A stretch of 64,000 nt of DNA, taken from Pseudomonas entomophila. GTDB taxonomy: Bacteria > Pseudomonadota > Gammaproteobacteria > Pseudomonadales > Pseudomonadaceae. Shown piece by piece: positions 10,837 to 21,565 of the stretch. Under the pieces are notes generated by a model. That model had not been told where the DNA came from, made no database searches, and saw only the letters and a list, made by a program, of their open reading frames with translations. The stretch is from positions 1-64,000 of the forward strand of contig NZ_JAAMQI010000002.1 in NCBI RefSeq assembly GCF_013523165.1, read 5' to 3'. The first letter of the stretch is position 1, and every line of letters begins with the position of its first letter. A program made the position numbers and the translations under genes.

Positions 10837-11799
10837 TCACCTGCTACGCAATCCCGCTGCCGCCTGGTTCGGCCAATCCTGCGCCACTAGAAACACACGC
10901 TCGGCCTCGACCCAGTGCCCGGCGTCATCCATCACCAGCCGCACCAGCAGGCGTGCTTCGGCATCGGGCGGCAACGCCTCTAGCCAAGCCTCGAACGGCG
11001 GCATCGCCGCCAGGTCCGTTGCCTCGACACGAAAAGGCGCCAGCCAGCGCTCGCGTGGCAGCACCTGCCACGCACCGGTGCCCGCCGCCAAACGGTAGGC
11101 GGCGAAATCGCCCTGGCGCACCCAATGGCCTTGCAGGTGCGCCGGGTTGCTGCCCGTCGGCGGGCTCGCCTGGCCCGGCCAACGGTAGAACAGGTAACCA
11201 CCCAGCCACAGGTGCGACCGCGCCGCCCCGATACCCAGGGCCTCCAGCGCCGTACGGCTTTCGGGGCGGGAAGCCATCGGCAGTTGATGCCCGACCAGGT
11301 GATCGAGCTTGCTGCCGAGCCGGTCGCGACATCCAGGCCCGAGCCACCGCTGCGCATCGCGGCCGTCCTCGGTCGTCGGTCCCAGGTAGAACTTGATCGC
11401 CAGTTCCAGGTGGTGCACACCCTCGCGGTCGCGCAGCAGCAGGTCCAGCTCGCCCAGGGTCTGCCGACCTTGGCGGATGGGCAGGTTGGCCGCCAGCACC
11501 TCGACCCCCGGCGCCTGGCGCAGGGCGAACTGCCAGAGCCCTTCGTAGTACACCCCCAGGCGCCGACTGCTGGCCTGCGCCAGCCAGGCCAGCAGCGGTC
11601 GGCTATCCTCATCGAGCCGCTTCAGCCAATGGACCAACCCCTCAGGGTCGCGCGCCCAGTCGCTGCCGGCCAGCGGGTGGCGCTGCGAGGCCGGGGCCTC
11701 GCGCAGCAGCGCCGGGGCGACGAGCGCCCAGGCCAGGTCGCGGACCACCGGTTGGCGCAAGGCGAGGGGCAGGGCAGCGTGGTGGGCGAAGGGCGTCAT
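10837..11799 (-). CDS. DUF1853 family protein, possible PD-(D/E)XK fold
   Basis: A 320-residue cytoplasmic protein resembling the DUF1853 family. The central part has the pattern GELDLLL followed after about ten residues by HLELAIKFYLG. This resembles the D-(x)n-E-x-K core of PD-(D/E)XK nuclease folds, although the spacing of the Glu and Lys is atypical. The start at 11799 was preferred because a TATGCT (possible -10) lies just upstream of it and would exclude the longer frame from 11856. It is divergent from nadK with about 105 bases between starts. Function is unknown. Confidence 0.75.
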   Translation of the reverse strand: MTPFAHHAALPLALRQPVVRDLAWALVAPALLREAPASQRHPLAGSDWARDPEGLVHWLKRLDEDSRPLLAWLAQASSRRLGVYYEGLWQFALRQAPGVEVLAANLPIRQGRQTLGELDLLLRDREGVHHLELAIKFYLGPTTEDGRDAQRWLGPGCRDRLGSKLDHLVGHQLPMASRPESRTALEALGIGAARSHLWLGGYLFYRWPGQASPPTGSNPAHLQGHWVRQGDFAAYRLAAGTGAWQVLPRERWLAPFRVEATDLAAMPPFEAWLEALPPDAEARLLVRLVMDDAGHWVEAERVFLVAQDWPNQAAAGLRSR

Positions 11800-11904
11800 G
11801 CTGCGAGCATAGCCGGTTTGCCGCTGGCCGGCGCTTTCGACCATAATTCCAGGCACCCGGCGCCTGGCGCCCTTTCACCTGTCGCACAGTCTTGCAGGAG
11901 TTCC

Positions 11905-12795
11905 ATGGAGCAGTTTCGCAATATCGGTATCATCGGGCGCCTCGGCAGTTCGCAGGTGCTCGACACCATCCGCCGGCTGAAGACCTTCCTGGTCGAACGC
12001 CACCTGCACGTGATCCTCGAAGACACCATCGCCGAAGTGTTGCCCGGCCATGGCCTGCAGACGTCCAGCCGCAAGATGCTCGGCGAGGTCTGCGACCTGG
12101 TGATCGTGGTCGGCGGTGACGGCAGCCTGCTCGGCGCCGCCCGTGCCCTGGCCCGCCACAACACACCGGTGCTCGGGATCAACCGCGGCAGCCTGGGCTT
12201 TCTGACCGACATCCGCCCGGACGAGCTGGAAGTGAAGGTCGCCGAAGTGCTCGACGGCCACTACCTGGTCGAGAACCGCTTCCTGCTGCAAGCCGAGGCA
12301 CGCCGCCATGGCGAGGCCATCGGCCAGGGGGATGCGCTCAACGACGTGGTCCTGCACCCCGGCAAGTCGACCCGGATGATCGAGTTCGAGATCTACATCG
12401 ACGGCCAGTTCGTCTGCAGCCAGAAGGCCGACGGGCTGATCGTCGCCACGCCGACCGGCTCGACCGCCTACGCCCTGTCGGCCGGCGGGCCGATCATGCA
12501 CCCCAAGCTCGACGCCATCGTCATCGTGCCGATGTACCCGCACACCTTGTCGGGCCGCCCGATCGTGGTCGACGGCAACAGCGAGCTGAAGATCGTCGTC
12601 GCCAAGGACATGCAGATCTACCCCCAGGTGTCCTGCGACGGCCAGAACCACTTCACCTGCGCGCCCGGCGACACCATCACGGTCAACAAGAAGTCGCAGA
12701 AGCTGCGCCTGATCCACCCGCTGGACCACAACTACTACGAGGTGTGCCGCACCAAGCTGGGCTGGGGCAGCCGTCTGGGCGGCAGGGGCGACTGA
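11905..12795 (+). CDS. nadK: NAD kinase
   Basis: A 296-residue cytoplasmic NAD+ kinase (ATP + NAD+ to ADP + NADP+). The family motifs are present: GGDGSLL (about residues 72-78), NDVVLHPG, and the Gly/Thr/Ser-rich DGLIVATPTGSTAY (about 174-187). Length equals that of other pseudomonad NadK proteins. The ATG follows GCAGGAG. The stop overlaps the start of the metallophosphoesterase gene (TGATG), so the two are translationally coupled. Confidence 0.96.
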   Translation: MEQFRNIGIIGRLGSSQVLDTIRRLKTFLVERHLHVILEDTIAEVLPGHGLQTSSRKMLGEVCDLVIVVGGDGSLLGAARALARHNTPVLGINRGSLGFLTDIRPDELEVKVAEVLDGHYLVENRFLLQAEARRHGEAIGQGDALNDVVLHPGKSTRMIEFEIYIDGQFVCSQKADGLIVATPTGSTAYALSAGGPIMHPKLDAIVIVPMYPHTLSGRPIVVDGNSELKIVVAKDMQIYPQVSCDGQNHFTCAPGDTITVNKKSQKLRLIHPLDHNYYEVCRTKLGWGSRLGGRGD

Positions 12796-13766
12796 TGCTC
12801 GATCCGGCGCGCGGTTTCGACATCATCGGCGACGTCCATGGCTGTGCCCTGACGCTCGCCCACCTGCTCGACACCCTGGGCTACCAGAAGCGCAGCGGGG
12901 TGTGGCGGCATCCACGTCGGCAGGCCCTGTTCCTGGGCGACATCGTCGACCGTGGCCCGCGGATCCGCGAGGCTCTGCACCTGGTGCACGCCATGGTCGA
13001 GGCCGGGCAGGCGCACTGCATCATGGGCAACCATGAATACAACGCCCTGGGCTGGGTCACACCTGCGCTGCCGGGCAGCGGCAAGACGTACGTGCGCGAG
13101 CACACGCCGCGACACGCCCGCCTGATCGACGACACCTTGAGCCAGTTCGCCCAGCATCCGGGCGAGTGGCAGGCGTTCGTCCAGTGGTTCCAGCAGCTGC
13201 CCCTGTTCCTCGACGCAGGCCGCTTCCGCCTGGTGCATGCCTGCTGGGACGCCGCGCTGATCGAGCGACTGCGCACGCAGTACCCCGACGGACGGGTGGA
13301 CGAGCACTTCATCCAGGCTTCCTCGGTGCCTGGCAGCTTCGCCGCCACGGTGTGCAATCGGTTGCTGCGCGGCACCGACATGCGCCTGCCGGACGGCCTG
13401 ACGCTGACCGGTGGCGATGGCCTGACCCGTGCCTTCTTCCGCACCAAGTTCTGGGAAGACGACCCGCAGACCTATGGTGACATCGTGTTCCAGCCCGATG
13501 CCTTGCCTGACGAGGTGGCCCGCACGCCCTTGGACACCACGCAGAAAAACGCCCTGCTGCGCTACGGCGCGGACGAGCCGCTGCTGTTCGTCGGCCATTA
13601 CTGGCGCAGTGGCCGGCCGGCGATGATCCGGCCCAACCTGGCCTGCCTGGATTACAGCGCCGTGCTCTACGGCAAGCTGGTGGCCTACCGCCTGGACGCG
13701 GAAACCTGCATCGACCCGCGCAAGTTCGTCTGGGTCGATGTCGATCGCCCGCAGGGGACACGGTGA
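12795..13766 (+). CDS. Calcineurin-type metallophosphoesterase
   Basis: A 323-residue protein with the metallophosphoesterase signature blocks GDVHG (near residue 13), GDIVDRG (near 52), GNHEYNALGW (near 79) and a C-terminal GHYWRSG. The layout resembles bis(5'-nucleosyl)-tetraphosphatases and serine/threonine phosphatases of the PrpE/ApaH group, but the substrate is not determined. Its start codon overlaps the nadK stop by one base and its stop overlaps the rhomboid start by four, so the three genes form one operon. Confidence 0.88.
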   Translation: MLDPARGFDIIGDVHGCALTLAHLLDTLGYQKRSGVWRHPRRQALFLGDIVDRGPRIREALHLVHAMVEAGQAHCIMGNHEYNALGWVTPALPGSGKTYVREHTPRHARLIDDTLSQFAQHPGEWQAFVQWFQQLPLFLDAGRFRLVHACWDAALIERLRTQYPDGRVDEHFIQASSVPGSFAATVCNRLLRGTDMRLPDGLTLTGGDGLTRAFFRTKFWEDDPQTYGDIVFQPDALPDEVARTPLDTTQKNALLRYGADEPLLFVGHYWRSGRPAMIRPNLACLDYSAVLYGKLVAYRLDAETCIDPRKFVWVDVDRPQGTR

Positions 13767-14641
13767 GCGCGGCGCAGGCCTTGCGCCTGCCCCTGGACGT
13801 CGACCTGTCCGGCTTCATCGACCTGTTGCGGCGTCTGCAGGTCCCGCACCGGGTCAGCCTGGAGGGCGAGGAGCAGGTGCTCTGGGTGCCCCAGGCCCAG
13901 GCCGATGACGTGCGCGGCCTGTACCAGCGGTTTCCCGACGGTCAGGCCGAGGTGCAAGTCCCGCTGACGCTCGAGGCCGAACCCCAGGCGCCGGCGCGGG
14001 GCAGTCTGGCCGAGCAGGCACGCGGCACCTGGATGTGCAGCCTGATCCTGATCGTCAGCCTGGTGGTGGCCATCGTTACCGGCCTGGGCGACAACCTGTC
14101 GACGATCCGTTGGCTGACGTTCCTCGGGTTCCAGGTGCAGGGCGACTACCTGCAGTTCACCTCGCTGGCGCAGGGGTTGGCCGAAGGGCAGTGGTGGCGG
14201 TTGATTTCACCGATCTTCCTGCACTTCGGTTTCCTGCACCTGTCGATGAACGCCCTGTGGTTCTGGGAGCTGGGCCGACGCATCGAGCAGCGTCAGGGGC
14301 CATGGGCGCTGCTGGGGCTGACCCTGGTCTTCGGCCTGGTGTCGAACCTGGCGCAGCACCTGGCCAGCGGCCCTACGCTGTTCGGTGGCCTGTCGGGCGT
14401 GCTGTTCGGGTTGCTCGGCTACCTCTGGCTGTTCCAGCGCCTGGCGCCGAACGACGCGTTCCGCCTGCCGCGTGGCACCTTGGCGAGCATGCTGATCTGG
14501 CTGCTGGTGTGCCTGTCCGGGGTGATCAGTGCCCTGGGCCTGGGCGCCATCGCCAATGCCGCCCACGTCGGCGGGCTGCTGGTCGGTTGCCTGGTCGGGC
14601 TCTTGGGCGGGGCGCTGGCTCGGCGTAGACTGTCGCACTGA
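13763..14641 (+). CDS. Rhomboid intramembrane serine protease (GlpG-like)
   Basis: A 292-residue inner-membrane protease. An N-terminal soluble segment of about 85 residues is followed by six or so membrane helices. The conserved features are HFGFLHLSMNALWFWELG (loop 1 and the HxxxN-type helix), the catalytic Ser in GGLSGVLFG (S211) and the catalytic His in NAAHVGG (H268). The GTG start at 13763 overlaps the previous stop (GTGA). The soluble N-terminal part resembles the GlpG cytoplasmic domain. Native substrates are unknown. Confidence 0.92.
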   Translation: MSAAQALRLPLDVDLSGFIDLLRRLQVPHRVSLEGEEQVLWVPQAQADDVRGLYQRFPDGQAEVQVPLTLEAEPQAPARGSLAEQARGTWMCSLILIVSLVVAIVTGLGDNLSTIRWLTFLGFQVQGDYLQFTSLAQGLAEGQWWRLISPIFLHFGFLHLSMNALWFWELGRRIEQRQGPWALLGLTLVFGLVSNLAQHLASGPTLFGGLSGVLFGLLGYLWLFQRLAPNDAFRLPRGTLASMLIWLLVCLSGVISALGLGAIANAAHVGGLLVGCLVGLLGGALARRRLSH

Positions 14642-14662
14642 CTCAGGCTTTCTGGAGACGCC

Positions 14663-14923
14663 ATGTCCACCTTTGCGCAAATGATCGAAAACATCACCCC
14701 GGAAATCTACGAAAGCCTGAAGACGGCCGTGGAGCTGGGCAAATGGTCCGATGGCCGGCGCCTGACCCAGGAGCAGAAAGAGCTGTCGATGCAGGCGCTG
14801 ATCGCCTGGGAGCTGCAGAACCTGCCCGAGGACCAGCGCACCGGCTACATGGGCGTCCAGGAGTGCGCGTCGAAGTCCGCGCCCATCCCCAACATCCTGT
14901 TCAAGTCGGACTCGGTACATTGA
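14663..14923 (+). CDS. YeaC-like DUF1315 protein
   Basis: An 86-residue soluble protein beginning MSTFAQMIENITPEIYESL, typical of the DUF1315/YeaC family of gammaproteobacteria. The ATG follows CTGGAG. The stop TGA overlaps the TTG start of the DUF2797 gene. Function is unknown; it sits in the nadK-pepN run. Confidence 0.88.
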   Translation: MSTFAQMIENITPEIYESLKTAVELGKWSDGRRLTQEQKELSMQALIAWELQNLPEDQRTGYMGVQECASKSAPIPNILFKSDSVH

Positions 14924-15750
14924 TCGAACTCGCTCGTGGCTCGTTGAGCAAGATGACGGTGCGCCTCGACGCGCCCGTCGTGCAGTACCATTTTCGCCTG
15001 GGCGAGCAGGAGATCGCGGTCAACCCGCTGATCGGGCAACGGTTGCGCCTGGAGTACCTGGGCGCCATCCACTGCACCCATTGCGGGCGGCGGACCAAGA
15101 CCAGCTTCAGCCAAGGCTACTGCTACCCGTGCATGACCCAGCTGGCGCAGTGCGATGTCTGCATCATGGCGCCGGAGCGTTGCCATTACGACGCCGGTAC
15201 CTGCCGCGACCCGTCCTGGGGCGAGCGGTTCTGCATGACCGACCACGTGGTGTACCTGGCCAATTCCTCCGGCATCAAGGTCGGCATCACCCGCGCCACC
15301 CAATTGCCGACCCGCTGGCTCGACCAGGGGGCCAGCCAGGCGCTGCCGATCCTGCGCGTGGCCACCCGTCAGCAGTCGGGCCTGGTCGAAGACCTGCTGC
15401 GCACCCAGGTGTCGGACCGTACCAACTGGCGCGCGCTGCTCAAGGGCGAGGCCGAGGTGCTCGACCTGCCGGCCATTCGCGACCAGTTGCTCGCCACCTG
15501 CAGCGAAGGCCTGCGCGCCTTGCAGGACCGGTTCGGCCTGCAGGCCATCCAGCCGCTGCAAGACGCCGAGGTAGTGCAGATGCGGTACCCGGTCGAGGCC
15601 TACCCGACCAAGGTGGTCAGCTTCAACCTGGACAAGAACCCGGTGGTCGAAGGCACGCTGAAGGGCATCAAGGGCCAGTACCTGATCTTCGACACCGGTG
15701 TGATCAACATTCGCAAGTACACGGCCTACCAGCTGGCCGTGCTTCAGTAA
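14920..15750 (+). CDS. DUF2797 protein: zinc-ribbon plus GIY-YIG-like segment
   Basis: A 276-residue protein. The TTG start at 14920 overlaps the previous stop (TTGA), and the first ATG in frame is at 14953. Residues about 45-100 hold many Cys in pairs (CTHCGRR, GYCYPC, QCDVC, GTCRD, FCMTDH), suggesting two metal sites. Directly after comes VVYLANSSGIKVGITR and TRWLDQGA. This pattern of a Tyr strand, K-[IV]-G-x-[ST] and a following Arg is reminiscent of GIY-YIG nuclease folds, an inference not tested here. DUF2797 members have no established function that I know of. Confidence 0.82.
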   Translation: MIELARGSLSKMTVRLDAPVVQYHFRLGEQEIAVNPLIGQRLRLEYLGAIHCTHCGRRTKTSFSQGYCYPCMTQLAQCDVCIMAPERCHYDAGTCRDPSWGERFCMTDHVVYLANSSGIKVGITRATQLPTRWLDQGASQALPILRVATRQQSGLVEDLLRTQVSDRTNWRALLKGEAEVLDLPAIRDQLLATCSEGLRALQDRFGLQAIQPLQDAEVVQMRYPVEAYPTKVVSFNLDKNPVVEGTLKGIKGQYLIFDTGVINIRKYTAYQLAVLQ

Positions 15751-15762
15751 AAGGACCGCCGC

Positions 15763-18420
15763 ATGCCTACCGCACAACCGCACGTGATCTACCTCAAGGA
15801 CTACCAGGCGCCCGACTACCTGATCGACGAGACGCACCTGACCTTCGAGCTGTTCGAAGACCACAGCCTGGTGCACGCGCAACTGGTCCTGCGCCGCAAC
15901 CCGGCACGCGGGGCCGGGCTGCCGCCGCTGGTCCTGGACGGCCAGCAGCTGGAACTGCTGTCGGTGCAGCTCGACGATCGTCTGCTGGAGGCCGGCGAGT
16001 ACCAGGTAGACGCCGACAGCCTGACCCTGCAACCGCGCGCCGAACGGTTCGTGCTCGACACCAGCGTGAAGATCCACCCGGAAACCAACACCGCGCTCGA
16101 AGGCCTGTACAAATCCGGCACGATGTTCTGCACCCAGTGCGAGGCCGAAGGCTTTCGCAAGATCACCTACTACCTCGATCGCCCGGATGTGATGAGCCGT
16201 TTCACCACCACGGTGATCGCCGAGCAGCAGCGTTACCCCATCCTGCTGTCCAACGGCAACCCGGTCGGTCATGGCCCGGCCGAGGACGGTCGTCACTGGG
16301 CGACCTGGGAAGACCCGTTCGTCAAGCCAGCCTACCTGTTCGCCCTGGTCGCCGGTGACCTCTGGTGCGTGGAGGACACCTTCACCCGCCAGTCTGGGCG
16401 CGACGTGGCCCTGCGCATCTATGTCGAGCCGGAGAACATCGACAAGTGCGACCACGCCATGGTCAGCCTGAAGAAGTCGATGCGCTGGGACGAGGAGGTG
16501 TATGGCCGCGAGTACGACCTGGACATCTTCATGATCGTCGCGGTCAACGACTTCAACATGGGCGCCATGGAAAACAAGGGCCTGAACATCTTCAACTCCA
16601 GCTGTGTGCTGGCCCGTGCCGAAACCGCCACCGATGCCGCCCACCAGCGGGTCGAGGCCGTGGTCGCGCACGAGTACTTCCACAACTGGTCGGGCAACCG
16701 CGTCACCTGCCGCGACTGGTTCCAGCTGTCGCTCAAGGAAGGCTTCACGGTGTTCCGCGACGCCGAGTTCAGCGCCGACATGAACTCGCGCACGGTCAAG
16801 CGCATCGAGGACGTCGCCTACCTGCGCACCCACCAGTTCGCCGAGGATGCCGGCCCCATGGCCCACCCGGTGCGCCCGGACAGCTTCATCGAGATCTCCA
16901 ACTTCTACACCCTGACGGTGTACGAGAAGGGCGCCGAAGTCGTGCGCATGGTCAGCACGCTGCTGGGCGCCGAAGGCTTCCGCAAGGGCAGCGACCTGTA
17001 CTTCGAGCGTCACGATGGGCAGGCGGTGACCTGCGACGACTTCATCCAGGCCATGCAGGACGCCAACGGGGTCGACCTGACCCAGTTCAAGCGCTGGTAC
17101 ACCCAGGCCGGCACACCGCGCCTGGACGTCAGCGAGCACTACGACGCGGCGACCCAGCGCTACAGCCTGACCTTCCGCCAAGGCTACCCGCAGACGCCTG
17201 ACAAGGCCGAGAAGCAGCCTTTCGTGATCCCGGTCGAGCTGGGCCTGCTGGATGCCGAGGGCCGTGACCTGCCACTGCGTTTGGTGGGCGAGCCCGAAGC
17301 GGTGCATGGCAGCCGCGTGCTGTCGGTGACCGAGGCCGAGCAGACCTTCACCTTCGAAGGCCTGGCGGCCAGGCCGCTGCCGTCGCTGCTGCGCGGCTTC
17401 AGCGCGCCGGTCAAGCTGAGCTTCCCGTACGATCGCGACCAGCTGATGTTCCTGATGCAGTACGACAGCGATGGGTTCAACCGCTGGGAGGCGGGGCAGC
17501 AGCTGTCGGTGCAGGTCTTGCAGGAACTGATCGGGCAGCATCAGCGTGGTGAAGCGCTGGCACTCGACCCGCGCCTGATTACCGCACTGGGCACCGTGCT
17601 CGGCAACACATCGCTGGACCCGGCCATGGTCGCCGAGATGCTGTCGCTGCCGGGCGAGGCCTACCTCACCGAGATCAGCCAGGTGGCCGACGTGGACGCC
17701 ATTCACGCAGCCCGCGAGTTCGCCCGCCAGCAGATCGCCACGCAGCTGTTCGACGCCCTGTGGACGCGCTACCAGGCCAACCGCGAGGTGTCGCGCGTCA
17801 CCGCGTACGTGGCGTCCGCCGAGCATTTCGCTCGTCGCAGCCTGCAGAACATCGCGTTGTCCTACCTGATGCTCAGCGGCAAGCCGCAGGTGCTGGAAGC
17901 GACGCTGGAGCAGTTCGACCAGTGCGACAACATGACCGAGCGCCTCACCGCCCTGGCCGTGCTGGTCAACTCGCCCTTCGAGACAGAGCGGGCCAAGGCG
18001 CTGGGCAGCTTCGCCGAGCACTTCAAGGACAACCCCCTGGTCATGGACCAATGGTTCAGCGTCCAGGCGGCGAGCACGCAGCCTGGCGGCCTGGCGCGGG
18101 TCAAGGCGTTGATGCAGCACCCGGCCTTCACCTTGAAGAACCCCAACAAGGTGCGGGCACTGATCGGCGCCTTCGCCGGGCAGAACCTGGTCAACTTCCA
18201 TGCGGTCGATGGCTCGGGCTATCGCTTCCTGGCCGATCTGGTGATCGAGCTGAACGCCCTCAACCCGCAGATCGCCTCGCGGCTGCTGGCCCCGCTGACC
18301 CGCTGGCGCAAGTATGGCGAGCAGCGTCAGGTGCTTATGAAGGGTGAACTGGAGCGGATTCTCGCCTCCGGCGCGCTGTCCAGCGATGTGTACGAGGTGG
18401 TGAGCAAGAGCTTGGCATAG
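15763..18420 (+). CDS. pepN: Aminopeptidase N
   Basis: An 885-residue cytoplasmic M1 zinc metallopeptidase that removes N-terminal residues from peptides. The exopeptidase motif GAMEN is at 267-271 and the zinc motif HEYFH at 303-307, with the third ligand Glu in LKEGF about 19 residues later. N- and C-terminal domains have the usual length of E. coli PepN (870). The ATG at 15763 follows AAAGGA. It is the last gene of a plus-strand run starting at nadK and is followed by palindromic repeats. Confidence 0.97.
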   Translation: MPTAQPHVIYLKDYQAPDYLIDETHLTFELFEDHSLVHAQLVLRRNPARGAGLPPLVLDGQQLELLSVQLDDRLLEAGEYQVDADSLTLQPRAERFVLDTSVKIHPETNTALEGLYKSGTMFCTQCEAEGFRKITYYLDRPDVMSRFTTTVIAEQQRYPILLSNGNPVGHGPAEDGRHWATWEDPFVKPAYLFALVAGDLWCVEDTFTRQSGRDVALRIYVEPENIDKCDHAMVSLKKSMRWDEEVYGREYDLDIFMIVAVNDFNMGAMENKGLNIFNSSCVLARAETATDAAHQRVEAVVAHEYFHNWSGNRVTCRDWFQLSLKEGFTVFRDAEFSADMNSRTVKRIEDVAYLRTHQFAEDAGPMAHPVRPDSFIEISNFYTLTVYEKGAEVVRMVSTLLGAEGFRKGSDLYFERHDGQAVTCDDFIQAMQDANGVDLTQFKRWYTQAGTPRLDVSEHYDAATQRYSLTFRQGYPQTPDKAEKQPFVIPVELGLLDAEGRDLPLRLVGEPEAVHGSRVLSVTEAEQTFTFEGLAARPLPSLLRGFSAPVKLSFPYDRDQLMFLMQYDSDGFNRWEAGQQLSVQVLQELIGQHQRGEALALDPRLITALGTVLGNTSLDPAMVAEMLSLPGEAYLTEISQVADVDAIHAAREFARQQIATQLFDALWTRYQANREVSRVTAYVASAEHFARRSLQNIALSYLMLSGKPQVLEATLEQFDQCDNMTERLTALAVLVNSPFETERAKALGSFAEHFKDNPLVMDQWFSVQAASTQPGGLARVKALMQHPAFTLKNPNKVRALIGAFAGQNLVNFHAVDGSGYRFLADLVIELNALNPQIASRLLAPLTRWRKYGEQRQVLMKGELERILASGALSSDVYEVVSKSLA

Positions 18421-18574
18421 GGGCTGTTTGCCTATTCGCGGATGTTTTGCAGGCTCTGCGGGGCTTGCCAGCGACACGGCCAGGCCGCGCGCTGCCTGCC
18501 TCGCGGGCAGGCCCGTTTTCACGGGCTGGGCGGTGCGGCCCAGGTTTGCCTGATGTACGGAATGTGCTGATTTC

Positions 18575-18705
18575 GTGGGTCCTTCGGACCCAATCGCGGC
18601 ACAGGGGCCGCTCCTACAGTGGGACCGCGATGATCTGCAACGCCGCGGTGTAACTACGGGTGTAGGAGCGGCCCCTGTGCCGCGATTGGGCCCGCAGGGC
18701 CCACA
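18575..18705. repeat. Palindrome element pair with co-varying stem
   Basis: The left unit starts GTGGGTCCTTCGGACCC, the right inverted unit ends GGGCCCGCAGGGCCCAC. Both share the AATCGCGGCACAGGGGCCGCTCCTACA body. The left stem differs from other copies at positions that still pair. Confidence 0.85.
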
Positions 18706-18833
18706 AAGCCCATCACCACGGTCCATGGATTGAAATGACAGCAGTTCGCAGAAACGTGCTGATTGCCCGTCGCGACGCAACGCCTGCCACAAGCATGACT
18801 CTGCCAGCAATAGGGCCAGGGCATATGCCGCCT

Positions 18834-18862
18834 GTATCGCGGGCAAGTCCGCTCCCGCAAGG
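18834..18862. repeat. Single REP unit
   Basis: A lone copy of the TATCGCGGGCAAGTCCGCTC type, related to the pair at 10541-10614 but with one imperfect stem base. The rest of 18863-19136 holds no gene. It is A/T-richer and should contain the aruC promoter, with a TACAAT at 19081-19086 as a possible -10 but no good -35. Confidence 0.7.
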
Positions 18863-19073
18863 TTCACGTATCCTTCCAATTCATTTGGATAAAAATCCTT
18901 TTGCTCAGGCTCGGACGATTTTTCAGTCACGCCGCTCCAGCCCCTCCCATCCCCCCACACAACCCATTACACTGCGCATCCGTGACACTATTTGTCGCAT
19001 TACCATAACCTTTGGTAAAACCGCGTATGGCGCTGTAACAAGTTGTCGCTTGACGACAAGGTCAGCCGCCTAG

Positions 19074-20357
<1,284 letters not shown>

Positions 20358-20478
20358 GCGACAGGCGCCGTCGTCCCCGGCGGGGCGGCGGCGACCGAAT
20401 TCATACGGCGGTGACCGACAGGTGGCCGCCACTTCCCGCGCCGCTGCCGGCGACGCGTGTTTTCAAAGGAGTGACACC

Positions 20479-21498
20479 ATGCTGGTGATGCGCCCTGCGC
20501 AGATGGCTGACCTGAACGACGTGCAGCGCATGGCCGCCGACAGCCCGGTGGGTGTCACCTCGTTGCCCGACGACGCGACCCGGCTGGGCGACAAGATCGC
20601 CGCGTCGGAAGCCTCGTTCGCCGCCGAGGTCAGCTTCAATGGCGAGGAGAGCTATTTCTTCGTGCTCGAGGACACCGCCACCGGTACGCTGGCCGGCTGT
20701 TCGGCGATCGTCGCCTCGGCCGGTTACTCCGAGCCGTTCTACAGCTTTCGCAACGAGACGTTCATGCACGCCTCGCGCGAGCTGAAGATCCACAACAAGA
20801 TCCATGTGCTGTCGCTGTGCCACGACCTGACCGGCAACAGCCTGCTGACCAGTTTCTACGTGGTGCCCGAGCACGTCGACTCGGCCTGGGCCGAGCTCAA
20901 CTCGCGAGGGCGGCTGTTGTTCATGGCCGACCACCCCGAGCGGTTCGCCGAGTCGGTGGTGACCGAGATCGTCGGGCACAGCGACGAGCAGGGCCAGTCA
21001 CCGTTCTGGGATGCCATCGGGCGCCACTTCTTCGACATGCATTATGCCGAGGCCGAACGCCTCTGCGGGCTCAAGAGCCGCACGTTCCTGGCCGAGCTGA
21101 TGCCCCATTACCCGATCTACGTCCCGTTGCTGCCCGACGAAGCCCAGGAAGCCATGGGCCTGGTGCACCCGCGGGCGCAGGTCACCTTCGACATCCTCAT
21201 GCGCGAAGGTTTCGAGGCCGAGCATTACGTCGACATCTTCGACGGTGGCCCGACCCTGCATGCGCGGGTGTCGAGCATCCGTTCGATTGCCCAGAGCCAG
21301 TCGGTGCCGGTCGAGATCGCCGAGCAGGTGGTGGCGGGCAGCCGTGCCTACCTGGTCAGCAACGGCCAGTTGCAGACGTTTCGCGCCGTGTTGCTGAAGC
21401 TGGACTGGACGCCCGGTCAGCCGGTCACGCTCGACCGGCAGAGCGCCGACGCCCTGTTGCTCGACGCCGGCGCACACGTGCGCCTGGTGGCCGTCTGA
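20479..21498 (+). CDS. aruF: Arginine N-succinyltransferase, alpha subunit
   Basis: A 339-residue subunit of the heteromeric arginine/ornithine succinyltransferase of pseudomonads (succinyl-CoA + arginine to N2-succinylarginine). It is a GNAT-like acyltransferase paralogous to aruG: both share MxVRPx-type starts, [24 protein letters not shown], and [20 protein letters not shown]. The ATG at 20479 is preceded by AAAGGAG. It is followed by aruG after 67 bases. Confidence 0.94.
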   Translation: MLVMRPAQMADLNDVQRMAADSPVGVTSLPDDATRLGDKIAASEASFAAEVSFNGEESYFFVLEDTATGTLAGCSAIVASAGYSEPFYSFRNETFMHASRELKIHNKIHVLSLCHDLTGNSLLTSFYVVPEHVDSAWAELNSRGRLLFMADHPERFAESVVTEIVGHSDEQGQSPFWDAIGRHFFDMHYAEAERLCGLKSRTFLAELMPHYPIYVPLLPDEAQEAMGLVHPRAQVTFDILMREGFEAEHYVDIFDGGPTLHARVSSIRSIAQSQSVPVEIAEQVVAGSRAYLVSNGQLQTFRAVLLKLDWTPGQPVTLDRQSADALLLDAGAHVRLVAV

Positions 21499-21565
21499 TG
21501 CCGGTGGCCGACGTGCCCCAGGCCGAGTTTCGCGGCAGCCGCCCAGCGCCGCCCAAGGAGAGAGC

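Noticed and set aside
14845..18960. Very long open frame on the minus strand opposite pepN and neighbours
   Set aside because: It is the antisense frame of high-GC coding sequence. It lacks family features and runs over tandem genes and palindromic repeats. The plus-strand genes have clear motifs and ribosome-binding sites.
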